A stretch of DNA of 64,000 nt from Acidobacteriota bacterium (GCA_016208495.1 JACQXX010000052.1:1-64000); one strand, 5' to 3'; shown: positions 10,901 to 19,591, numbered from the stretch's first letter. The notes: a model not told the origin generated them from the letters alone. Translations and numbers: made by a program.

Positions 10901-11415
10901 CATGATAGATGGGTCTCCTTCAGGTATGGTGCCAGAAGTTTGCTTGTGGACCAGGTTGAGCGACCGCGACTTGGGAAAAAAACGGTTTCCGGGTAATACC
11001 CTCCAATGACCGTCCCATCATCCATTTTTAATAAATGAACTGCCCTCAATGACTCATCTTGTTTCGGATTGGGATAGGTACCACTCAGGGCCGGCCAAAG
11101 ATCAGGATCAAACTCTTTTTCCAAGATACCCCTGGGAAAAGTCTCCAAATGAGCCAGCCCACAATAATGAAGCAAAAATAAGCACACCCATTCCTGAGTC
11201 AGTTCGCGGTCGGTATGACGGCGGCGGCTTTGTTCAGCTTCGATGAGTTTCTTACAGCTATAGGCGCCGGCCCAGGCGGATGGAATCGCTTCAAAGTATT
11301 TGGGGTTAAAGAGCGGGCTCGGCAGGTTTTCCACCCTATGAAACCGCCGCTCGTTGACCACTCCGATATTTCCCCCTAACAAATTATTATTCAACAGGAT
11401 TTTGTAATCACTCAT
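7996..11415 (-). CDS. SrfB-like actin/Hsp70-fold ATPase, large
   Basis: 1139-residue protein whose second half has the actin/Hsp70-type ATP-binding motifs: phosphate-1 loop GVDFGTSNTALAY (Asp542) and phosphate-2 loop FIDVGGGTADLAVR (Asp763), followed by an adenosine-type stretch LILSGNGWG near 905. This arrangement fits the SrfB family, known as 'virulence factor SrfB' in Salmonella, whose role is unsettled. The first 540 residues are an extra N-terminal region I cannot assign. There is no signal peptide. The start at 11415 is preceded by GAGGGA. The gene lies 86 bp downstream of the tubulin-like gene on the same strand, so both are probably transcribed together. Inference: an ATP-driven polymer or chaperone-like part of a membrane-linked complex. 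Confidence 0.85.
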   Translation of the reverse strand: MSDYKILLNNNLLGGNIGVVNERRFHRVENLPSPLFNPKYFEAIPSAWAGAYSCKKLIEAEQSRRRHTDRELTQEWVCLFLLHYCGLAHLETFPRGILEKEFDPDLWPALSGTYPNPKQDESLRAVHLLKMDDGTVIGGYYPETVFFPSRGRSTWSTSKLLAPYLKETHLSWERCRELLLSEKTNSTDQSQDIVNQDSIEKRVHVHLRTIAKKVLENTMRTALDSFCEGAFGPLEKSVNVDAIVIDWDPGQWNTLGNAFLKEPKACLEKYPFQRQRNGGTTYYLISGMPQLLPWMTTPLEIGMPSPAQFQRLGPRTIGVEFAGKEVEFQLDEQSDVVLLKDFFLADAPYWCRKPASSLTRRLHEVEVHDVGETFSVLKPGEIAICLAPVKQRLLEHFPELLQRPDADIWVSGNGIDWTFTLLGKEIAWRTEPVFSKLLQNANLTLWPPKVSQDWKLYLAYGFGAKKRECGQWVLIDEQGTPARQIEVDDETYISLLTGSDRPNRPYALMLRDSGNRERGVAFVSKLVDQPARGIHHAHLGVDFGTSNTALAYKVTGDPAPLNFSLSPAVVWGAGLGLEIPGIIPSKWESGKGFFPTILLDLKSANLHKVKPEDIQLEHLFQADIPSLHKGMGTATAEAQFEDAWNTRPGTILKWNSVSTTGEELPFREIFLQLTLLYAHAEVFFSYKEPISEYVFTFPLAFTETQAKNFHKEARQAITKVRSYCYGSTLAGTFDYGDKLDESTAIANSQQAIANPGIIDVFIDVGGGTADLAVRYDQSFLVLDSIKVAGEAFFRFTEKNFEPPAVRGSEIFRRVLAGFLRGVDHSLTRDELFGKLPTGVCYSLHITNKTNDAFAKGEATILDRLENPSFQWYRARLFFQHLILYGLLQTCAAAVNQKLILGNGRSPKIQLILSGNGWGLLAFAKLERSANELRREAQAILALIKSHLMKAVVDEVEIQYLRALEIQNVILLNQEDLKKAKTSVAIGAITRLEGQDQAMEVQSKPYTGITLKNLQVNEFPPVTMRWCDHWSFDAIKDKIGKNFQTIEKASTEELQDYEQPMDPILPIFTLIGNTRNPDVNLMPPEEWSSLNAVLQQGVKACLDFKSKQSPLGFFLSRLLYPEDRDHKFLNVLAEKDGNYR

Positions 11416-11501
11416 AGGTTTTCCCTCGTCTATCTCAACTCCTCATTCACTCCGGCAGGTATGACTGACAATCCCTGGTTTCCAACCATCAGTACCTGGG
11501 C

Positions 11502-13184
11502 TCAACTGGATTTTTTGGTATACACCTGTGACCACACCCAGCGTAAATAACGCCCTGGCGTAAATTCGTTTTCAGGTGGACACCATTTGCCAAACTCAGC
11601 GTCTGAAACCTGAACTGCACTCCGGCCCAGCATCAGGGTGCCGCGGGCTTTGTCACTCCAAAATGTTTTGCGTGTTTTCTCCTTCACCTCATCAATCGTG
11701 CTCTGGGTACTGGAGAAATAGTTTTGAAGCTGAGCCATATCCTGATTGTTCCACCCCAACGTTTTTGCCGGATCACACAGCGCCGTCATGGCTGCGGCAA
11801 TCAGATCCAGCGCGTTGTGAAAGCGACGTTTCTCCGCCTCATACCGGTCACTGTTTTTGACATACATCTGTCGCAATGGACCAATGCCTTGCCATTTTAC
11901 GGGCTCGTGTTCCCAGGGAATCACTCGTTTGGCAAAAAAGTACAGTGCGGCTGAAGATAAAAACACTCGCTCCAGATCAATACTGGCCCCATCCTGCATC
12001 GTGGAGCGCGGAAAGTCCGCCAGACTCATCGTGGCATTGAGATGTTCGGTGGAAGTTCCAACCTTGTATGAAGTTACAGCGTGTGTTCCTTCATTTGGAC
12101 TGGCAAAGAAATTAAATGCCGCCAGTGCCGCAACGACTTCCGTCGCGTGGAGCGGATTTCGCTGGGATTTTCCCCCGTTGCTCCAGAAAGGCAAAAGGTC
12201 AGGTGCCGGTTTTCCAACCAGATACAGGTCATTCAGATGTTTTGAGGCGTGATCCTGGTAATAGGCCAATCCTTGCTGAGCCCGTTCCTGCATTTCTTCC
12301 GGATCGGCATAAAATCCAAGCAGAATTTGCCGAACCAGTTCCCGCTTTTCCCCTTCCTCCAACCCTGAAAAAGCAGCGTGAGTGCCATGGGCGCGGAAAT
12401 GCTCCTCGACAATCTGCGGAGTTGCGTCTTCACCAGGTTTGAGTCGGCGAAATGGTGGCTGAGGAGGAATGGTATATGGGGCCATCAGTGCCGCACCGAT
12501 TTTCCAGCCCCAGGTCGGATGTTCGTTTCGGATCTCTCCTAAAAACTGAGCCATCACCGGAACACCACAGGCGCCGGTCCCACCATGCAGACTCCCGCAG
12601 AGAAAAAACCTGACTTCCTGACCTTCAAATTCATTCAGATTGAGTTCTTTCCCCCCTGGCGAGTTCTGGTCTTTCAGAAGGTGGGTAAAAACGGCCATGA
12701 CCGAAGCCCCAATAAATGGCTTTTGATAGAAGCCACGGTCAATCTGGACATCCAGTTCTTTTGGCTCATAAAAAGTATCCAGAAAAGGTTTCGAACTTCT
12801 CAATCCGCTCAAATTGTGCGAATCAAGAATGCCCCGTAGCGTTTTTGAATTCGCTCCACCTCTATCCACTTGTGAAATTTGAAGCGGGTCCAGATGACGG
12901 ATTCGAGTATCAATTTTCATCCCCCACTCACTCCACGCAAAATGGCCTTCCATCCCTCCGAGATTGATTTGCAATTCGCGGTAGTCGTCAACCGCCTTCT
13001 GGAGAGCAATTGCCGCACCGGAGCTGCGATCAGGGTCAACCCGCCAGATTTGGACTTCGTCCCCGGAACTGGTCAGGATTTTATTTTTATCAATTCGAGT
13101 GGGCACGCCAGCCATTGCCAACCGGATAAAGGCTTCTCCGACTTTGGCGCCGGTGCCGCCAATCAGAATCAACACATATTTCAT
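11502..13184 (-). CDS. Tubulin-like GTPase (Tubulin_2-type)
   Basis: 560-residue protein with the two glycine-rich hallmarks of the tubulin/FtsZ superfamily: an N-terminal LILIGGTGAKVGEAFIR and the signature loop GGTGACG at residues 201-207 (FLCGSLHGGTGACGVPVMAQ). It is much longer than FtsZ and lacks the usual FtsZ C-terminus, so it is not the division protein. It best fits the poorly known bacterial 'tubulin-like domain' family. The start at 13184 has GGAAGG upstream. Neighbours are a small membrane protein and a VWA lipoprotein upstream and the actin-like gene downstream, all on one strand with gaps near 90-110 bp. The conserved nucleotide loop suggests GTP binding. Whether it forms filaments cannot be told from sequence. 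Confidence 0.85.
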   Translation of the reverse strand: MKYVLILIGGTGAKVGEAFIRLAMAGVPTRIDKNKILTSSGDEVQIWRVDPDRSSGAAIALQKAVDDYRELQINLGGMEGHFAWSEWGMKIDTRIRHLDPLQISQVDRGGANSKTLRGILDSHNLSGLRSSKPFLDTFYEPKELDVQIDRGFYQKPFIGASVMAVFTHLLKDQNSPGGKELNLNEFEGQEVRFFLCGSLHGGTGACGVPVMAQFLGEIRNEHPTWGWKIGAALMAPYTIPPQPPFRRLKPGEDATPQIVEEHFRAHGTHAAFSGLEEGEKRELVRQILLGFYADPEEMQERAQQGLAYYQDHASKHLNDLYLVGKPAPDLLPFWSNGGKSQRNPLHATEVVAALAAFNFFASPNEGTHAVTSYKVGTSTEHLNATMSLADFPRSTMQDGASIDLERVFLSSAALYFFAKRVIPWEHEPVKWQGIGPLRQMYVKNSDRYEAEKRRFHNALDLIAAAMTALCDPAKTLGWNNQDMAQLQNYFSSTQSTIDEVKEKTRKTFWSDKARGTLMLGRSAVQVSDAEFGKWCPPENEFTPGRYLRWVWSQVYTKKSS

Positions 13185-13271
13185 GAGGTCCCTTCCTTTT
13201 TCTGTTTGTAACAGTCAGTGCGGTCTTTTTTTCAACACTTCTTCATTTGCACGACTCACGACTGATTTGGA

Positions 13272-13676
13272 TTAGACCAAATCCCCACGCCAGGGCCCCA
13301 GGTGACCAAAAACCATGAACACCACATAGTTCACCCATGAAAAGAAAATGCCGACACAGAGGCTGTGGGTTCCGATTTCAGTTTGAAACTGCTGTGTGTT
13401 GGTTAAAAAAATCAGTACCGCTCCGAGCAGTACTGGAATAAAGCCAATGACAATAAACAGGAGGGTTCTTCCACGTGACCAGGTGTTCACAGCACCCGCG
13501 TTTCGTTTCAGAACCCATTTGACAGCCAACATCACCCCAGAGCAAACAGCCGCAACGACAAGTGTGGTAATCAACCACTTGGTTGCAATTTCCTGCCAGT
13601 AATCTTCTGTCGTCGCCGCAAACAACCGGAGAAATGCGGTCCAGGTTGGTGACATCAAACTCATGAGATAGCTCAT
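13272..13676 (-). CDS. Small three-helix membrane protein
   Basis: 134 residues with three strong hydrophobic helices (about 34-54, 70-92, 104-124) and short polar loops. No family is recognised. The start at 13676 has GGAGA 10 bases upstream. It lies 87 bp before the tubulin-like gene and 113 bp after the VWA lipoprotein gene, so it is probably part of the same transcript and may be the membrane component that the two cytosolic NTPases dock to. That role is inferred only from position. Confidence 0.7.
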   Translation of the reverse strand: MSYLMSLMSPTWTAFLRLFAATTEDYWQEIATKWLITTLVVAAVCSGVMLAVKWVLKRNAGAVNTWSRGRTLLFIVIGFIPVLLGAVLIFLTNTQQFQTEIGTHSLCVGIFFSWVNYVVFMVFGHLGPWRGDLV

Positions 13677-13789
13677 ATTCCCAGGTCTCCTCTCAACAGG
13701 TTCAAATCAAATCCTTTTTCTCGTACAATGTATTCAAAGGGTCAGTACAAAAGACTTTCTCAGCCTGTCTTCTTGAGCTTCAAAGGTTC

Positions 13790-15307
13790 CTACTTCGGTC
13801 CAATCCGCAGGTACAATTCAACCACGGGTTGTTTTTTCAGCGCCGCGCTTTTCCACAAGCCGGCAAGGGATTTGTCGAGGCCATACGTTCGGTTTCCATT
13901 TTCCGCGATTTCGTCATTTTGCGTTGACCAGTCTCGGACCCATGCTGGAACGTCGGCTTCCGGATTGAGATGCCCGGTCGCCCGGTATACCCGCCAGGCT
14001 GGAGGATCAGTTGACTTCGGCCATTCCAGTCGCCACTCAAGCACCTGTTTCCCTTGAGAATCCGGTTTTGCAGGATTGACCAAAATCAGTTTCGGATAGC
14101 GAAACTGAGCCTGGTCTTTCCCGGCTTTGGGATAAACCTGAGCGGTTTCCCAGGTCAACAGCGTGGTGAGTTCTTGAGGACTTCCCAGATTCAAAGCCGA
14201 ATCCGACCAGGGAATTTTCGACACGGTCACTGAGAATGTAAGGTTTGTCTGACCCGGTTCAGTTTTCACGGTCAGCCTGGCTGGTCCCAGTTCAGAAGAC
14301 TTGCTTTTCTCGATTTCAAAACCACTTGAGCTGAACTCGACCAGCGCCGGATCACCAGATTTTGTCAACGGACACCCCAGCGGCAATTCGTAAACCGCCC
14401 CGGTATTTGGATTTAATACCTGAAGTTTGTGCTTTAATTGCCGAATCAATCCTTCGAGCGCTCCCGGATCCGGTGAAAAAACATACACATAAAATGGCCG
14501 ATACCGGGTTGGATCACTACCTGAAGTGTAGGCAGGTGCGGTGGGCGGAACCGCCTGATTTAACCCTTTGCGTTTGAGCAGTGCGTTCATCTCAGAGTAG
14601 ATATCGCCGCTAAACTGACTCCGAACACCCAAAATGCTCCCGCTCCAGCCTTGTTCGAGCAACATCCGAATATTGCGTTGAAGGTTGACTTGATCTGACC
14701 CGCCGACTTTATCTTCAACTGAGTGAACCCCATCGGTGACTAAAATATGAAATCGAGCCGGGAGAGACGCATTCTCCAGAGCCTGCGGGTCCGCCTGAGA
14801 TGTCACCGGCCCCGCTGGGCCACCAACCAGGCCACCTCCAAAAATCGGAGGCGAAAAATACTGAACGGCTTTCGCCAGGTCATTATACTGTTCGTTAAAC
14901 GCTGCCTGAGTCCGCGAAGCCAGGATCAATTCTTCAGTGGCTTGCAAGTGACCAATTTCGGCGCCAACCCGGCGCATCCAGATTTCAACTGGAGGATTAA
15001 GACTCAATCCACGAAGCTCCTGGAGTGTCCGGCTCAAGACCGATTCTTCTTTCCCGGAAGAAATAAACCCACGCATACTTGGACTCATGTCGAGATAGAC
15101 CACCAGGTTAGGGCTGGTTTGGAAAACCTCCAGTTTAGACGGGACGACATCGGAGTCACCAGTTTCCAGAATCGTTTTCCACTGAGGTGGTTCAGCAGTA
15201 CCCTGGCATCCAGCCAGAGCCAGGCTCAGACTCATCCCAGTTGTTATCAGGAGCCCCCTCAACGCGGATCGTGTTTTTTTGAGTGTGGCAGGTGTGTGAG
15301 TAGTCAT
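13790..15307 (-). CDS. VWA-domain lipoprotein
   Basis: 505-residue exported protein. Starting at 15307 gives a classic lipoprotein signal with lipobox LAGC (lipidated Cys34); a 17-residue longer start at 15358 would spoil it. A von Willebrand A domain follows, with a complete metal-ion-dependent adhesion site DMSPS (Asp73, Ser75, Ser77) and a later VTDG strand end. The C-terminal 250 residues form beta-rich domains of unknown type. VWA domains bind protein partners through a metal ion. The gene heads the run VWA - membrane protein - tubulin-like - actin-like. No clear ribosome-binding site is seen. An insertion sequence sits only 60 bp upstream of the start and separates this gene from the likely first half of the operon, so expression may have changed. 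Confidence 0.85.
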   Translation of the reverse strand: MTTHTPATLKKTRSALRGLLITTGMSLSLALAGCQGTAEPPQWKTILETGDSDVVPSKLEVFQTSPNLVVYLDMSPSMRGFISSGKEESVLSRTLQELRGLSLNPPVEIWMRRVGAEIGHLQATEELILASRTQAAFNEQYNDLAKAVQYFSPPIFGGGLVGGPAGPVTSQADPQALENASLPARFHILVTDGVHSVEDKVGGSDQVNLQRNIRMLLEQGWSGSILGVRSQFSGDIYSEMNALLKRKGLNQAVPPTAPAYTSGSDPTRYRPFYVYVFSPDPGALEGLIRQLKHKLQVLNPNTGAVYELPLGCPLTKSGDPALVEFSSSGFEIEKSKSSELGPARLTVKTEPGQTNLTFSVTVSKIPWSDSALNLGSPQELTTLLTWETAQVYPKAGKDQAQFRYPKLILVNPAKPDSQGKQVLEWRLEWPKSTDPPAWRVYRATGHLNPEADVPAWVRDWSTQNDEIAENGNRTYGLDKSLAGLWKSAALKKQPVVELYLRIGPK

Positions 15308-15358
15308 ACATTTATGGGTCGGCAATCGGCGACCAATAACAAATAATTCGCGAAACAT

Positions 15359-17002
15359 ATTTAAATAGGGCGTGGCTACTTTGAGTTAAAACTCAAGCCG
15401 CCACTTTTTTTTTCAGTTTTTGGGACATCGGGCGACTGAACCGAAGGTCCATATAACCGAAGATGTTCCTGGGAACGATGAAAAGTCCAATATCGAGACC
15501 AGTCACCATTGAGAAAGACCGAGCGCAAATCAAGCATGGCTTGAGCGCCAGTCACGGTCCAGCGCATCCCGGCGCCGTCCATGCGGGTGACGATGAGTTG
15601 TTTGCAAGCCGATTCGACGGCCCCGGAACCAATCGGAAACCCGGCGCGCAAATACTGGTCATAGCGCATGCGGGAGCGGTTGGTGTCAAAATAAGCGATG
15701 ACTTTGTGAACCGTCTCGGTTTTGGACTTCCCGACGATGAGGCCGGTGGACAAACAATGGCGCAACTCATCAATGACGAGGCCGACCTGGCCGAGGAGAA
15801 AGCGGGATTCCTGGGCTTTGACCCAGGCGGTGGCCGCCTCCGAGCCTTCGGGCAAAAAGGTGTAGACGGCTTTCCACAGGTACTCGCGGGCGTGATGAAA
15901 GTCGAGAATTTCAACCGCGTACGGACAAATCTCGGCTTTGAGTCCCCACATCGCTGGTTGGCCATCGGCCAGAAACGCCACGGGGCGCCTGGCGCCGCCG
16001 CGCGCCTCAACCTGGTCTTTGAGAAAGGGCGTCAGCGTTGGTTTGGCTTCCAGTTCGGCAAAGATTTGTTTGTCGTGGGCCGCAATGTCCGGCAACTGGC
16101 CCGTCTCGGTGACCGATTCAAACCGATCCTGCTCCGCTACCGTGTACACCGTGGCCACCGTCGCCATTTTCTTCTTCTGGGCTTTCTCCCCTCGCTTGCG
16201 CCGGGTCGGGGTTTGGGCCAGTTCCTTTTTGGTCATTGGGATGCCTTTGCCGTCCGTACTCACCACGATACATTCCCCTTCGCCTGTCGCCTTCATCTTC
16301 GCCGGCGATTCATAAAAGCTTCTCACATCCTGGGCCGCCTCCACCGACATCACCTCCACCATCCGCTTTGGGATCTTCACTCCCAATTGTTCATTCAGCC
16401 ATTCGACGCTCGCCTCAAACGGCTCCACCACACTCAACCGCAACGCCCACTCCTCCAACTTTGGACTGTAACACCGCTTCGGGCGTCCCATCTTCTCATC
16501 CAGCGGCGCGACTCCCCCAGTCTCCTCACTCCAAAAATAGGCTCGCTCCACCTCGATTTCCCCAAAGATCGAGACATATCGATAGCTCCTCTGTCCGTGG
16601 TAGGGAATCTCTTTCCCGCCCTCCACCTCGATTGGCTCGATCCTTTCTTCTTCCATCCTTGCCGTCACCGACTGCTGCAGCAACGCTCGCCCCAACTTCA
16701 ATACCTCTTTGAAGATCGCGTTTTCAGTCTCTTCCACTGTCCCCTCCGCTCTTTGGCTGTACCTCACCAGGTTTTCAAAGATCGTTTGCGCTTCCATCAC
16801 TGCTGTTTCGTTCGTCACCAGATGCAATCCGCTCTGTTTTTTTGTATCTTTCATCGGGCTTTTCCTCCAAGATCCTTCGATTTTCTTTCATTTTCTCAAT
16901 CTTGCCGGGTTAAAGCCCTTTTTGTCACCTCTTTCACACTTTCAACACTCTATTTCTCAATTACTTACCTTTTAACTCAAAGTAGCCGCGCCCATTTAAA
17001 TA
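15359..17002 (-). mobile_element. Complete ISKra4-type insertion sequence with 9-bp target duplication
   Basis: The element spans 15368-16993 (1626 bp). Terminal inverted repeats of 24 bp (15368-15391 and 16970-16993) match at 23 positions and begin GGGCG(T/C)GGCTACTTTGAG. Both ends are flanked by the direct repeat ATTTAAATA (15359-15367 and 16994-17002), the footprint of insertion. One transposase gene fills it. The last codons of the transposase lie inside the left terminal repeat. Ends, duplication and reading frame are all intact, so the insertion looks recent. Confidence 0.93.
15376..16854 (-). CDS. ISKra4-family transposase
   Basis: 492-residue transposase. Candidate DDE residues are the Asp in VVSTDGKGI, the Asp in AFLADGQPAMW and the Glu in GSGAVESACKQ. 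The IGSGAVESACK...RMDGAGMRW block is characteristic of the ISKra4 group. The N-terminal third (about 60-200) holds the region with EIPYHGQRSYRYVSIFGEI that precedes the catalytic core in this family. The frame is complete with no stop or frameshift, so it is probably active. Base composition is higher in GC than the flanking genes, in line with arrival from elsewhere. A long reading frame on the opposite strand is a shadow of this gene. Confidence 0.95.
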   Translation of the reverse strand: MKDTKKQSGLHLVTNETAVMEAQTIFENLVRYSQRAEGTVEETENAIFKEVLKLGRALLQQSVTARMEEERIEPIEVEGGKEIPYHGQRSYRYVSIFGEIEVERAYFWSEETGGVAPLDEKMGRPKRCYSPKLEEWALRLSVVEPFEASVEWLNEQLGVKIPKRMVEVMSVEAAQDVRSFYESPAKMKATGEGECIVVSTDGKGIPMTKKELAQTPTRRKRGEKAQKKKMATVATVYTVAEQDRFESVTETGQLPDIAAHDKQIFAELEAKPTLTPFLKDQVEARGGARRPVAFLADGQPAMWGLKAEICPYAVEILDFHHAREYLWKAVYTFLPEGSEAATAWVKAQESRFLLGQVGLVIDELRHCLSTGLIVGKSKTETVHKVIAYFDTNRSRMRYDQYLRAGFPIGSGAVESACKQLIVTRMDGAGMRWTVTGAQAMLDLRSVFLNGDWSRYWTFHRSQEHLRLYGPSVQSPDVPKTEKKSGGLSFNSK

Positions 17003-17092
17003 AGCGATTTAACCGCTTATCCAGTTACGATGGCTGAAGGCCAATCTCGAAATCAAAGTAATGCTTGGAGCTTCGTATTCAAGCACTGAAAC

Positions 17093-17869
17093 CTATTGGA
17101 TGGCACCCGCGCTTTCCAAAACCCTTACCTTTTCGCGATAAGTGGCATTAGATGGATACTCGGACAATCGTTCTCTCGCCTGTTTCAATGCCGTACTGCC
17201 CTCATTATCTCTGATATTTACCTGAGCTCCTGATTTGATGAGGAGCGAATCAACTTCCGGGTTGTATGAATGCATGAGTGCTGTTTGCCCAATGTTATCC
17301 CTCGCATTGACATCGGCCCCAGCTTTGATCAAAAGCGAACTGATGTCTGGGTTTCCAACATACATGAGTGGTGTTTTTCCAGATGTGTCTTTTGTATTTG
17401 GATTTGCACCTTTTGCAAGCAAAAGCCGAAACACTTCTTGCCCGCTATATTGCCTACTGGCTAACATGAGGGGTAATTCCCCCTGCAGATTAGCTGAATT
17501 TGGATTCGTTCCCATCGCAAGTGATATTTTTAGAACTGGAGTATCTGGATACCACACCCCAATTACCAATGCGGTCACACTTCTTAAGAAAATGACACCG
17601 CTGAGAATAACAAAAGCCACTCCCGCCAGTCTGGCAGGCCAACCAGACCAGAAGACCGTGTCATATCCCAGGTTCGCCGCGTGTTCGCGCGCTTTTTTCC
17701 CCACAAAAGTTACTCCAAAAAGAATGGAATGAAGACCATACAATAAAAACCCAAGGGCAAAGGCTTCTTCAACAGCTTTTATTCGAAAGATGGTTAATAT
17801 AAAACCAGTTATAATTGGCAACAGAAACAGAACAATTCCGCGAAGACCAGTCTTTTGAAGGGTATCCAT
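17093..17869 (-). CDS. Membrane protein with C-terminal ankyrin repeats
   Basis: 258 residues when started at the ATG at 17869, which has GAGG upstream; the longer version needs a TTG start. The first half has three or four hydrophobic helices (one is LFLLPIITGFILTIF). Residues about 130-258 contain about four ankyrin repeats (GKTPLMYVGNPDISSLLIKA, then NIGQTALMHSYNPEVDSLLI). Ankyrin repeats bind proteins, so this is probably a membrane-bound adaptor facing the cytoplasm. It lies just beyond the insertion sequence and on the same strand as the VWA and tubulin-like genes, and probably belonged to the same operon before insertion. Confidence 0.8.
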   Translation of the reverse strand: MDTLQKTGLRGIVLFLLPIITGFILTIFRIKAVEEAFALGFLLYGLHSILFGVTFVGKKAREHAANLGYDTVFWSGWPARLAGVAFVILSGVIFLRSVTALVIGVWYPDTPVLKISLAMGTNPNSANLQGELPLMLASRQYSGQEVFRLLLAKGANPNTKDTSGKTPLMYVGNPDISSLLIKAGADVNARDNIGQTALMHSYNPEVDSLLIKSGAQVNIRDNEGSTALKQARERLSEYPSNATYREKVRVLESAGAIQ

Positions 17870-17916
17870 ATATAGCCTCAATGTTTGGAGTGCGACGGCT
17901 TGACGCCGCGTTGATC

Positions 17917-18552
17917 TTATTTGTCTGAATTAAATGTTTCTCGCAGTTGGCTCTCAGCACTGCGGAGAAATTCCGGGTCAATTTTGATAATTGAGCTATC
18001 GCGCTCAACTGATAATGAGCCAAATCCTTCTTTCTTACTCACGTCGAACCGGTAGGTGGTTTCATATGGAACCTCCAGAAACCCACCCTTCCAGTTGACA
18101 GTCAAGGTGGTTGTAATTGAATGACCATCAGCAGAACGTGAAATCAATGGCGAGTCGGTTGAACCGTAGGTACCGGTCGGATGGGTCCGGCGGAGCAGAA
18201 ACTTTCCAAGGTCAGCCGAGGCCGATTCAATTTGGTTGCGGAAAGCCTCATATTCAGGTTGTGAATAAGTAACGGCTGCCTCAGCCGCCTTACGAGCCTG
18301 TTCCTCAGCCAGTATTTTTTGTTCCAGCTCTTCGCGTTTTTGCCGTTCGAGTTCTGTTCGCTGGCGCTCAAGCTCAAGCCGCTGACGTTCGACTTCGGCT
18401 TGCTGACGCGTAAGATCTGATTGCTGTTGAGTCAACGACAGACTTTGATCCCTGGCTGAAGCACATCCAATACCCCACATCACCAGCCAGCCAAGCATCA
18501 AATACCATCCATATTTTCGATTGAACCACCGTTTAAATTGAAAAACAGTCAT
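17917..18552 (-). CDS. Coiled-coil lipoprotein, unknown function
   Basis: 211 residues. An N-terminal hydrophobic segment ends in GIGC (Cys30), a likely lipoprotein cleavage site. Next is a long charged coiled coil (about 40-95) rich in Glu, Arg and Gln with a repeated RQRxELER pattern. The C-terminal 110 residues form a beta-rich domain (TTTLTVNWKGGFLEVPYETT). GGAGG lies just before the start at 18552. It sits 34 bp after the duplicated membrane protein and 47 bp before the ankyrin gene, so it is in one operon with them. No family is recognised; a periplasmic spacer or clamp is possible. Confidence 0.75.
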   Translation of the reverse strand: MTVFQFKRWFNRKYGWYLMLGWLVMWGIGCASARDQSLSLTQQQSDLTRQQAEVERQRLELERQRTELERQKREELEQKILAEEQARKAAEAAVTYSQPEYEAFRNQIESASADLGKFLLRRTHPTGTYGSTDSPLISRSADGHSITTTLTVNWKGGFLEVPYETTYRFDVSKKEGFGSLSVERDSSIIKIDPEFLRSAESQLRETFNSDK

Positions 18553-18586
18553 AATCCTCCCAGCACTTTTTGCTGTTCATAGCATC

Positions 18587-19345
18587 TCAAGAAAAATCCA
18601 CGTCAACACTGCTGGCAAATTTTGGAATCAGCAATACCGCGAGAAAAACCGGCGCGATGACCACCAGCAGAACTGGAAGAATGAGAAACTGGCCGAAACT
18701 ATGTTCAATTCCGCTTCCTAACCGATTGGTAAGCGACACAATCCACTGGCGGGTCAGTTCAATCAGTGCGCTCAACCAATCCAATGGAATCAAGATCACA
18801 AAACACAGGCCAACACCCAGTAAAATCACCGAATAGACAATGGCGATGATCGCCAGAACCGGCATCACATAAAATGGTTTGCTTGCTACATATCGAAACA
18901 ATTCGCCTGCGGCTTTCCAGCAAGCACGATTGACTGTTTTGAATGCTCCACTTCCAGTCAAATCGGCAAATTCAGCCACGATACTCACCGGAACAGCGGA
19001 CGACAGTTTCGGAATAAACAAACTCAAGAGAAAAATTGGCGCGACCAGACATATCACGACTGGTCCAAACAGAAAGGAGCCGAACGACTGCCCCATCCGA
19101 TCCGCCATTGCGGTTATGACACGTAATAACCCGGATCGAATCCAATCAACGGCGGCTCCAAGCCAGTCAAACACCACAAACAGGTAAAATCCGCAAGCCA
19201 CCACCATCAGAAACGGAGCGTATACCACCGCCATGCCAAAGGTGAACGGCTGGACAAACCACCGCTGACGCAAAGAGTAGCGGAAAAGGCTCGCACTCGC
19301 CTGCATATAGCCACGGCCAAGCGAACAAAATACACCCTGGCTCAT
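18587..19345 (-). CDS. Membrane protein with internal duplication
   Basis: 252 residues when started at the ATG at 19345, which has GAGGA nine bases upstream. The protein is two similar halves. Each has DWL(G/S)A, a short amphipathic stretch, then a hydrophobic hairpin ending in PIFL-type and LIPK-type motifs: DRMGQSFGSFLFGPVV...FIPKLSSAV in the first half and SGIEHSFGQFLILPVL...LIPKFASSV in the second. Four to five membrane helices are likely. No family is recognised. It is the first gene of the minus-strand run and is divergent from the gene at 19592. Confidence 0.75.
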   Translation of the reverse strand: MSQGVFCSLGRGYMQASASLFRYSLRQRWFVQPFTFGMAVVYAPFLMVVACGFYLFVVFDWLGAAVDWIRSGLLRVITAMADRMGQSFGSFLFGPVVICLVAPIFLLSLFIPKLSSAVPVSIVAEFADLTGSGAFKTVNRACWKAAGELFRYVASKPFYVMPVLAIIAIVYSVILLGVGLCFVILIPLDWLSALIELTRQWIVSLTNRLGSGIEHSFGQFLILPVLLVVIAPVFLAVLLIPKFASSVDVDFS

Positions 19346-19591
19346 ATTGTGTATCCTCAATGAAGAAAAACTGGTTTATTGTTCAAAAAAGCGATGACCA
19401 ATGCTCGATGTTGTACCAGCTTTTGAGCGGCAAAAGTAGTACCAGCTTTAACAGTTTTTCGCTGCCTGCATTGTCCCAGGCGAGTATTCTCTTGGCGGCA
19501 ATAATACTTCTCAATTGACAGTACAATCGCTCCGCTTTCAGAGGTATGATGCGATGTTGTCTTTATAAACCACTCAGATCAGGATGATGCG
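19346..19591. promoter_or_regulatory. Divergent promoter region
   Basis: 246 bp between two divergent genes, the only place where the minus-strand membrane-protein run and the plus-strand gene at 19592 can both be started. It is AT-rich near 19380 and 19500-19570 and holds a repeated phrase (GTACCAGCTTTTGAGCGGC and GTACCAGCTTTAACAG, near 19415 and 19440) that could be a regulator site. GATGCGATGTT also occurs twice, at 19548 and 19585. No convincing -35/-10 pair could be fixed by eye. Confidence 0.45.

Noticed and set aside
15463-17037. 524-residue open frame on + strand opposite the transposase
   Set aside because: It is antisense to a clear ISKra4 transposase with catalytic motifs, has Arg/His/Pro-rich composition and no domain. 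High GC at codon third positions explains the open frame.
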